Shown piece after piece: positions 48,374-54,963 of a stretch of DNA of 54,963 bases. A program made the translations under genes and the position numbers. Where the stretch lies: positions 1 to 54,963 of the IMG/VR virus record IMGVR_UViG_3300009703_000023. One strand, 5' to 3'. The first letter of the stretch is position 1; each line of letters starts with the position of its first letter. Origin of the DNA: a virus. The notes below the pieces were generated by a model. The model ran no database searches and was not told the DNA's origin. It was given only the letters and a program-made list of their open reading frames with translations.

Positions 48374-48799
48374 ATGTTAAACGATGATCTGAAAATGAAA
48401 GGTCACTTGAAGATCTCACTTAATGGTGAGGTGGTTCAAGAGGTTCCCAATCTCGTAGTGACTGCAGGTAAAGGCTATGTAGCCTCCCGTATGAAAGACA
48501 CAACTGCTACAGCTATGTCCCATATGGCTATAGGTACTGGAAGCACGGCAGCTGCAGCTGCTAACACTGCTCTTGGTACGGAAGCTAATCGTCAGGCACT
48601 TACATCTACAGCTGTATCTGGAGCGGTAGTAACGTATGTGGCTACTTTTGCTGCAGGCCAAGGTACAGGTGCTATTACTGAGGCTGGAATATTGAATGCT
48701 TCCAGTAGTGGTACGTTGTTGTGCAGAACAGTTTTTTCGACTGTGAACAAAGGCAGCTCAGACTCCATGACTGTTACATGGACAGTGACCATTAGCTGA
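48374..48799 (+). CDS. Tail fibre-associated protein (141 aa)
   Basis: NLVVTAGKGYVASRM followed by HMAIGTGSTAAAAANTALGT, and later ITEAGILNASSSGTLLCRTV, form a pattern I recall in small phage tail-fibre proteins. It is a beta-rich, Gly/Thr-rich domain without charged clusters. GGAG lies before the ATG. It probably assembles with the large S74 fibre next door. Confidence 0.65.
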   Translation: MLNDDLKMKGHLKISLNGEVVQEVPNLVVTAGKGYVASRMKDTTATAMSHMAIGTGSTAAAAANTALGTEANRQALTSTAVSGAVVTYVATFAAGQGTGAITEAGILNASSSGTLLCRTVFSTVNKGSSDSMTVTWTVTIS

Positions 48800-48825
48800 T
48801 CCTGTTATTTATTAGGTAACCCCGC

Positions 48826-51800
48826 ATGGCCGTTAAGTTCTGTAATAACTTTGCCTCGACTCTTTCGTCCGGCATAAATTCCTCGGCTACTACTATATCC
48901 GTAGCGAGCGCTACAGGACTTCCTAGTCTTAGCGGCAGTGACTACCTGTACCTTACGATAGACACGGATACAGGTAGCCCTACTCGAGAAATAGTCAAAG
49001 TTACTGGAATATCCTCTAACGACTTAACAGTGGTTAGGGGGCAAGACGGTACTTCGGCAACGTCTTTTGACGCAGGTACTAAGATCGAACTACGGGTAAC
49101 GGCGGCAGCTCTTCATGAGTCTGTTTCTGTAGCTGTAGATGACTTAGTGGATTCAGCTCCTGGGGCGCTTGATACGCTTAACGAGCTAGCTGCAGCTCTC
49201 GGCGATGATGCTAATTTTTCTACTACGGTAACTAATAGTATAGCCACAAAGGTGCCATTAGCTGGTGGCACCATGACGGGCAATCTGACAGCCCCGAATC
49301 TAAGTATCACGAGTACGAATTGGTTCGGGTTTGGAGACTATGGCGAAAGAATCACCGGGAGTAACGCTGCTGGCACGCTTACCTTTCTAACCGACGCCAC
49401 CACTGCGCTACAGCTGGACTCTTCACAAGGCGCTACGTTCTCGGGAGCTGTTACTGTAGGAGCAGACGACACTGGTCACGACGTTAAATTCTTTGGCGCT
49501 ACCGCTGGGTCTTACATGCTGTGGGATGAGTCCGCAGACGATCTTATTTTAGGAGGTGCTGCGCGCTTAGGCGTAGGGGATACTCCTGATTCTACTCTTC
49601 ACGTAAAAGACACTGTTCAAGCAGTAAACACATGGACGAGTCTTACTGATGCCGTTGCGGACGCATCTTTCAGATTTTTTGGTTCTAGCCATGCGAATGA
49701 GTATGGAATTTTCATGGGGTATGCCAACTCGTCAAATGACGCTCAAGGAATACAAGCGTCAAGGACTAGTGGCGCGGCTGCTTTCCCCTTACTGCTAAAC
49801 CCTTTCGGGGGCGAGGTCGGGATAGGCTTAACTGCCACAACGGCACCCTTAACAGTCAAATCAGACTCTACTAGTTCATCTGATTCCGGCATCACTTTAC
49901 AGGGTAACGGAAACACAAACGCCATATTCAAGGTTGGCGAAAAATCAACTGATGGTGCGCGTCTTCACATGTATGACGGCGGCACCGAGAAAATTGCTTT
50001 CTATACCGATGGCACAGCCAATCACATCAGCGCAGGTAATTTGGGTATAGGAGTCTCCCCACACGCCTCCTCAAAACTACATGTATATGGTGATACTTGG
50101 CTTGACAGCGCAGGTACAACGAATCGCAGTTTGTATTTCCGTAATCAATCAACAGATTCAACTGGAGGGGCAGTAAAGAGCGACCAGACCTTGTCGCTTT
50201 GGTCGGGCAATGGTTCCGGGGCTCCAGTTCAGCGAGTCACTATTGATACCAGCGGCGACGCCACGTTCGCCGGTAACCTTGATGTTGACGGGTCAGCGGG
50301 TATTTATCAGCGAAACTCCTCGGGTGGCAGTATTGTCCTAGACGATACGGATACTGCTGATGCATCAACACCAATGGTGTATTTGCGAAATGCTGCGGGG
50401 CAGTTGACGCTAGGTCGCTCTAATCGCAATGCGTCTACAGGGCTGACTACAAGCTCTACTGATTCTCTTACTATTTCTAGCGCCGGAAACGCTACGTTTG
50501 CCGGAACGATAACGGCTACAGCTTCGGGGGCGAATAGCAGTATATACGCGCTGGATTTAAGCCGATCAGGAAGTGGCAGCAGTCCCGACATCTGGTCGAA
50601 TAGCAATAATTTGGTTCTTGGCACAAGTGCTTCTAATGCTGTCTTAACCCTTCTGAATAGTGACGCAACGTTCGCCGGAACGGTGACATCGGAAACTACG
50701 ACAGGCGACGCAACATTCGTCGCGTATCGTAACCAGACATCGTTAGTTAACGAAGCTGATGGCTCAAATCTGATCGGCGCGTATTTGTTCAAATCTAGCG
50801 ATACGTCTGGCACGGAACCTCACTACGCCGGGATTGGTGGGTTTTCAAATAAATTCGGGCAAATGGAGCTTCAGTTTTTTACGAGCAGGGATAGGTGGGA
50901 AGCAGATCCTCGCGTTCCAACGCTCACGCTGGATAAAGATAAGGATGCTACGTTTGCCGGTGGTGCCACGTTTGCTGGTGATGTGACCGTGAGCGGCGGC
51001 ATCCTCAATTTAGGCACGGCAAACACAAGCTCCGCTCACATCAACTCCTATGAGCTGATGACGCTCAATATCGACACTGATAACGACGATACAGATCGTT
51101 ATTTCAAGTGGAGCAAAAATGGTTCGTCGGGTAGCGGCACTGAGCTTATGCGGCTCGATGAGAGCGGCGATGCCACGTTCACCGGTCATATTGAGCTTGC
51201 CGACAGCAAGTACCTAAAGCTCGGCGCTGACGCAGACTTCATTATCTACCACGACGGTACTAGCAATTACGTTCAAGCCGCAAAGCAAGACTCGGACATC
51301 ATCTTCCGAGGAAACGATGGTGGCACTGGCGTCAATATGCTTACGCTGGATACAAGCGCGTATGGTGATGCGACGTTTTCTGGACACGCAATCCTTGGCG
51401 GAAAGATCACTGTCGGCACCACCCTCGACGGCGTAGGCGCACCAGCGGCGGGGACCGGAGTTCTCGGCGCGACCAGCGCATACGGGGCGATTCTAACGGG
51501 TCAGGGTTCCACTAGCGATGTAACAATTACAAATGATGCAGGCAATACCGTTCTGCTCGTTCCTACCGGCACGCGCCATGTTCAAGTTCCTTACGGAGAC
51601 ATCACTACTCAGGGACTTACTGTCACTGGGGCTACAGATACCACCGAAGAGCTTGCACGTTTCCAGAACTCCGCAGGGTCCAACGAGTTGGTTATTTCCC
51701 AGGAGGGAACTTCTGGCTACGCAATTAAGTCTTCCGTAGATCTGCGACTGCACGCTGATGCTGACAATGATACGTCTGCGGGTGGCTCAAACATCAAGAT

Positions 51801-53850
51801 GTACACCGATGCCTCGGAGCGTATGCGTATAACTAACGGGGGCGATGTCACCATCGGAAGTGGTGACAATGTGGGTACTGCCGGAACCCTAGACCTGTCG
51901 GTAGGTAGCACAAATTACACGGGCGGTCTTACTCTGTGGTCCCCCAGCCAATCAGCTCATTCAGTAAGTTTTGGCGATGGCTACACAGGCACAAATCGCT
52001 ACCGGGGGTTCCTGCAGTATAGCCACATTGATGATTCGCTGGCATTCGGCACTACGTCAACCGAAAAAGCGCGTATTGACTCAAGCGGCAACGTCGGCAT
52101 TGGGACCACAGTGCCAGCCGGAACGCTTGATCTTGGAAACGCGACCGGCGGCAAATCAATCGTTTGGGGCGGGACATCAGCAGACGCTCATTACACAAGC
52201 ATATGGTCGGAATACGGAACCGCGTCACTAATTTTGGGTGCGGGGCTGAAGCCGCCACCCGCTGCCGCTGGGTTCAAGGTTCCCTATACAGGCACGTATG
52301 GCTACGCCGCGATTGAGCTAGACAGTTGGTCAGACGACGGGATGAAGTTCTACGTCGGACCTGATGCGTCCGTCACGAAAGACGCCGACATCACGCCAAC
52401 TGAAGTGATGCGGATTGCAACGAACGGCCGAGTTGGCATAGGAACCACATCGCCGGGCAGTCTTTTACATCTATCGGCAGCGGCAAGTCCTACGCTGCGA
52501 ATTGTAGATACGACGAATGACTGTACGCTGTTGGCTTATGCCCAGGACAGCGAAGCAATTATCGGCACGTACAGCAACCACGATTTAGGGATTTTCGCCA
52601 ATAGCGCTCGCGCTATGACGATTAGAGCTGACGGTTACGTGGGAATCGGCACCAACTCGATTGACAGTCGGCTGCACGTCGAATCAGGGGGAGCGACAGA
52701 GTTAACTATCGAGGGTGACGGGCAAGGTTATATAAATGCGGGGTTAGTCTTTAAGGCAAATAACAGCACTAGCTATCGTGGACTCGGCGTGTTCATGCAC
52801 GATGCAGGGGCTGACGTAGAGTGGTACGCAGGCACTCCCTATGCCGCTGCCGACACCTACATCATTGCGCGAAAAGCAAGTCTCACGTCGCATGACAACA
52901 GCATGGCTCAAACTGCAAACCAGCTTGTATCGGTTAATAGCAGCGGGACGCTTACAGCCCACAGCGGGTATCTTCAAGTCGGTGGCTCGGTATCGTCATA
53001 TGGCAGGATCGAGGCTTATGGCTCTAGCGGCGCGTATTTAGACCTCTCGCATGCTGTAAATCACTCGGGCGACTATGACTCAAGATTTATCAATGACGGG
53101 ACTAACACTCAGCTAACTAGCAAAACGGGATTCATCGATATAAACCCGCAAGCCGAGCGGACGTATCTCCGTCATTCGGGATCGGTGGTTCTTGAAACCA
53201 CTGCCGAAGGATTCAGATGCAGGGACACGTCGGGCAGTGAAGCAGCGTTAACCTTTGGCTCATCAGCCAACGCTACTCTTGGATCGGTTGTTGCAAGCAC
53301 CAGCGGTGGCGAGATGCAGTTTTATAGCTACATCCACGGCGCGGCTTTTGCTTTTCGCGGCGAAGATGGTGACGGAACTGTTAACTCAGTTATATGGGCA
53401 GATCCAGATTCTGACGTTTGGCTCTATTACGATGGGGGGTGGAAGTTCCGTACTGCAAGCGATGGAGTTTTGATCAACGGCAGTATTTCCTACAACTCAG
53501 ATCGTCGCCTCAAGAAAGACATTAGCCCGATTTCGGGCGCGTTAGACGCCGTAATGAGCCTCAAGGGCGTGAATTACACGCTGATTGATAGCGACACAAA
53601 GCACATCGGTTTCATCGCTCAAGATATTCAAGCAGACGCACCTAGCTGGTTGACCGAAAGAGTTGTCGTTGAGTCAAGCAGTAATGACGAAACCGCTAAG
53701 CGTAGGGGCATTATCCGAGACGACGAGAGCGTGGAGATGCTCGCGCTCAAGTACACGGAAATGGTGGCGCTTTTAACTGAAGCGATGAAGGAGCAACAAA
53801 CACAAATTGAAGCGTTAACTAAACGCATCAAAGAATTGGAGGATAAGTAA
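48826..53850 (+). CDS. Large tail fibre with S74 intramolecular chaperone (1674 aa)
   Basis: The shaft repeats GDATFAG-type modules from residue ~470 to ~870 and further strand-rich modules (NVGIGT, RVGIGT). The C-terminal ~115 residues form a Peptidase_S74 domain starting near YNSDRRLKKD. Ser1558 and Lys1563 have the five-residue spacing of the autocleaving dyad in endosialidase chaperones, and a coiled-coil tail (LTEAMKEQQTQIEAL) trimerises it. The fibre is probably released by self-cleavage after folding. Codon and base use in the latter half looks more G+C-rich than the neighbours, so this fibre may have been exchanged. Confidence 0.85.
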   Translation: MAVKFCNNFASTLSSGINSSATTISVASATGLPSLSGSDYLYLTIDTDTGSPTREIVKVTGISSNDLTVVRGQDGTSATSFDAGTKIELRVTAAALHESVSVAVDDLVDSAPGALDTLNELAAALGDDANFSTTVTNSIATKVPLAGGTMTGNLTAPNLSITSTNWFGFGDYGERITGSNAAGTLTFLTDATTALQLDSSQGATFSGAVTVGADDTGHDVKFFGATAGSYMLWDESADDLILGGAARLGVGDTPDSTLHVKDTVQAVNTWTSLTDAVADASFRFFGSSHANEYGIFMGYANSSNDAQGIQASRTSGAAAFPLLLNPFGGEVGIGLTATTAPLTVKSDSTSSSDSGITLQGNGNTNAIFKVGEKSTDGARLHMYDGGTEKIAFYTDGTANHISAGNLGIGVSPHASSKLHVYGDTWLDSAGTTNRSLYFRNQSTDSTGGAVKSDQTLSLWSGNGSGAPVQRVTIDTSGDATFAGNLDVDGSAGIYQRNSSGGSIVLDDTDTADASTPMVYLRNAAGQLTLGRSNRNASTGLTTSSTDSLTISSAGNATFAGTITATASGANSSIYALDLSRSGSGSSPDIWSNSNNLVLGTSASNAVLTLLNSDATFAGTVTSETTTGDATFVAYRNQTSLVNEADGSNLIGAYLFKSSDTSGTEPHYAGIGGFSNKFGQMELQFFTSRDRWEADPRVPTLTLDKDKDATFAGGATFAGDVTVSGGILNLGTANTSSAHINSYELMTLNIDTDNDDTDRYFKWSKNGSSGSGTELMRLDESGDATFTGHIELADSKYLKLGADADFIIYHDGTSNYVQAAKQDSDIIFRGNDGGTGVNMLTLDTSAYGDATFSGHAILGGKITVGTTLDGVGAPAAGTGVLGATSAYGAILTGQGSTSDVTITNDAGNTVLLVPTGTRHVQVPYGDITTQGLTVTGATDTTEELARFQNSAGSNELVISQEGTSGYAIKSSVDLRLHADADNDTSAGGSNIKMYTDASERMRITNGGDVTIGSGDNVGTAGTLDLSVGSTNYTGGLTLWSPSQSAHSVSFGDGYTGTNRYRGFLQYSHIDDSLAFGTTSTEKARIDSSGNVGIGTTVPAGTLDLGNATGGKSIVWGGTSADAHYTSIWSEYGTASLILGAGLKPPPAAAGFKVPYTGTYGYAAIELDSWSDDGMKFYVGPDASVTKDADITPTEVMRIATNGRVGIGTTSPGSLLHLSAAASPTLRIVDTTNDCTLLAYAQDSEAIIGTYSNHDLGIFANSARAMTIRADGYVGIGTNSIDSRLHVESGGATELTIEGDGQGYINAGLVFKANNSTSYRGLGVFMHDAGADVEWYAGTPYAAADTYIIARKASLTSHDNSMAQTANQLVSVNSSGTLTAHSGYLQVGGSVSSYGRIEAYGSSGAYLDLSHAVNHSGDYDSRFINDGTNTQLTSKTGFIDINPQAERTYLRHSGSVVLETTAEGFRCRDTSGSEAALTFGSSANATLGSVVASTSGGEMQFYSYIHGAAFAFRGEDGDGTVNSVIWADPDSDVWLYYDGGWKFRTASDGVLINGSISYNSDRRLKKDISPISGALDAVMSLKGVNYTLIDSDTKHIGFIAQDIQADAPSWLTERVVVESSSNDETAKRRGIIRDDESVEMLALKYTEMVALLTEAMKEQQTQIEALTKRIKELEDK

Positions 53851-54165
53851 ATGGCTACATGGCAGATTGAGACTCTTAAATATACGAACAATTCAGACAA
53901 GATTGTCACGCAGGCTCATTGGAGCTGCTTTCATAAAAAAGAGGCTAATGGGGAAAGTTACTCCGCATCTAACATCGGTACTGTAGCCCTTGACGAAATA
54001 GAAGCGAGTGCGTCGGGGTTCATTGCCTATAGCGATTTGACTGAAGCAAAGTGCTTAGAATGGGTGCATGCAAAAGTAGATAAGGCCGGGATTGAAACAG
54101 TAGTAGATGCAGCAGTAGAGGCACAAATAACTCCTGCCCATAAAACTGGCAAGCCTTGGGCGTAA
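53851..54165 (+). CDS. Conserved fibre-adjacent protein (104 aa)
   Basis: TWQIETLKYTNNSDKIVTQA HWSCF at the start and a helix (AKCLEWVHAKVDKAGIETVV) resemble a small family, DUF7936-like as I recall, encoded after phage fibre genes. It may help fibre assembly. GGAGG lies upstream and the ATG is directly after the fibre stop. Confidence 0.6.
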   Translation: MATWQIETLKYTNNSDKIVTQAHWSCFHKKEANGESYSASNIGTVALDEIEASASGFIAYSDLTEAKCLEWVHAKVDKAGIETVVDAAVEAQITPAHKTGKPWA

Positions 54166-54186
54166 GCGATGGACCGCTTCAAATCC

Positions 54187-54206
54187 ATTAGTATCGCTAA
54201 TATAAT
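54187..54206 (+). promoter_or_regulatory. ATTAG palindrome with TATAAT (site 6)
   Basis: ATTAGTATCGCTAAT at 54187-54201 overlaps TAATAT and TATAAT (54198-54206). The best -35 is only TTCAAA at 54178. It lies in the gap before the 85-aa gene. Confidence 0.65.
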
Positions 54207-54233
54207 TAAGCTTTCTCACAGGAGGAGTAACAA

Positions 54234-54491
54234 ATGGCAGACGAGCAGCCAAAAGCAAGCGAGATAACTCTTACGGCAAATGGAAAGACCTACAGGTTAG
54301 ATGACCTGTCTGAGGAAGTTAAAGAGTTAGTCGGCTTGCACGCTCAAGCCAATGACATGATGGTGCAGGCAAGGCGGCAAGCAGTGATCCATGAACTATC
54401 GACCAAGGAACTGGCACGAATTATCGAGCAAAAGCTTGAAGAGGCCGATTCTGATGACGATGGACCCGACCAGCAATCCGCCACCGGATAA
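54234..54491 (+). CDS. DUF6447-like small protein (85 aa)
   Basis: ITLTANGKTYRLDDLSEEVK followed by two helices is a pattern I recall from DUF6447-type phage proteins. The C-terminus is acidic (EEADSDDDGPD). An AGGAGGAG site lies before the ATG. The function is unknown; it overlaps the next membrane protein gene by 38 bases. Confidence 0.6.
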   Translation: MADEQPKASEITLTANGKTYRLDDLSEEVKELVGLHAQANDMMVQARRQAVIHELSTKELARIIEQKLEEADSDDDGPDQQSATG

Positions 54492-54684
54492 CCGTTATTA
54501 CTGGGAAGCCGTGAATCGGATTTCGTCGCATGAAGCTATGTGCGAGGAGCGCTCAAAGACAATATTTGAACGCCTAGAGCGTATAGATAACAGCATTGAG
54601 ACGCTGCATAAACGGATGTTTACGCTAGGCGTGTTGCTTTTGACAGGCATGGCAGGGCTTATACTCACATTGTTGTTGAAATAA
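54454..54684 (+). CDS. XhlA-like small coiled-coil membrane protein (76 aa)
   Basis: A polar N-terminus, then a short coiled coil (ERLERIDNSIETLHKRM), then a C-terminal membrane helix (LGVLLLTGMAGLILTLLL). This is the layout of XhlA-type hemolysin/lysis accessory proteins. ATG 54454 has an AGAGG site; 54460 is possible. It lies far from the main holin, so it may be an accessory lysis or tail-anchoring protein. Confidence 0.6.
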   Translation: MTMDPTSNPPPDNRYYWEAVNRISSHEAMCEERSKTIFERLERIDNSIETLHKRMFTLGVLLLTGMAGLILTLLLK

Positions 54685-54685
54685 T

Positions 54686-54963
54686 ATGGCGTACTTCAAA
54701 AGAGACCGGTTCTCAGGAATAGCCCCAGCTGTATCTCCTCGTTTGTTGGGGGATGCAATAGGGCAAACTGCCCAGAACATAGATTTTGAGTCTGGGCGAT
54801 TGGTATCTATAACGGACGATTCCGACGCTTATACGCTACAGAGCGCTATCCGTAGATCGATATACTTTTATCGAGATACGTCCTGGCTTGAATGGTCAGA
54901 GGAAGATGTCTCAGTAGTTCCCGGCCCCATCCCCGGTGATACTAGCGACCGCTTGTATTTCAC
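54686..54963 (+). CDS. Virion structural protein, 5' part (cut by right edge)
   Basis: ATG two bases after the previous stop codon; 92 codons are open to the end of the window. Begins MAYFKRDRFSGIAPAVSPRL and continues AQNIDFESGRLVSIT. This is the usual opening of long podovirus tail/stabilisation-type proteins as I recall them. The product most probably continues in the frame at 1-1293, but simple end-to-end joining gives the wrong frame, so bases are missing between the ends. Confidence 0.6.
   Translation, partial: MAYFKRDRFSGIAPAVSPRLLGDAIGQTAQNIDFESGRLVSITDDSDAYTLQSAIRRSIYFYRDTSWLEWSEEDVSVVPGPIPGDTSDRLYF

Overview
The window holds almost a whole genome of a tailed, podovirus-like bacteriophage. 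The evidence is a terminase pair, a P22-type portal, a scaffold, an N4-gp56-type major capsid protein, internal (ejection) virion proteins including a 1916-residue giant, a holin and T4-type lysozyme, several fibre genes, and a replication module with a family A DNA polymerase, an SF3-type primase-helicase, an SNF2-type helicase and RecB-like nucleases. I see no integrase, tRNA, rRNA, CRISPR array or IS element. The family content resembles aquatic or marine phages of Proteobacteria. A CsrA homologue and sigma70-like promoters fit a gammaproteobacterial-type host, but the host is an inference.

Layout: two divergent blocks leave a non-coding control region at about 25.1-25.96 kb. Leftward (minus strand, 25.1 to 5.2 kb) runs the early/middle block: small membrane and zinc-ribbon proteins, a HAD phosphatase, a MoxR ATPase / Nmad5-like / VWA-metallopeptidase trio, a zinc ribbon fused to a DUF5664-type domain, DNA polymerase, CsrA, primase-helicase, a Cas4/RecB-like nuclease, helicase, a VRR-NUC-like nuclease and an XRE regulator. 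Rightward (plus strand, 25.96 kb to the right end, then 1-5.2 kb) runs the late block: HNH, TerS, TerL, portal, scaffold, capsid, adaptors, internal virion proteins, lysis, fibres. The blocks converge at 5176/5180.

The two window ends appear to be the 5' and 3' parts of one virion-protein gene (54686-end and 1-1293). The genome is therefore probably circularly permuted, with a short stretch missing between the ends.

The most notable signals lie outside ordinary genes. (1) A 15-bp palindrome ATTAGYNNNGCTAAT occurs at seven gene-start positions on both strands. At three of them it sits exactly between a -35 and a TAATAT -10 box, which suggests one phage-wide promoter/operator system. (2) The divergent region has two oppositely oriented arrays of a TGTGTGCCAC-type decamer flanking an AT-rich core, a candidate replication origin. 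(3) A folded-RNA-plus-terminator candidate lies in the leftward operon (10.64-10.82 kb). (4) A 49-bp leader block is duplicated (40/49 identical). (5) Several very short genes (28-57 codons) with good ribosome binding sites are hidden in apparent gaps.
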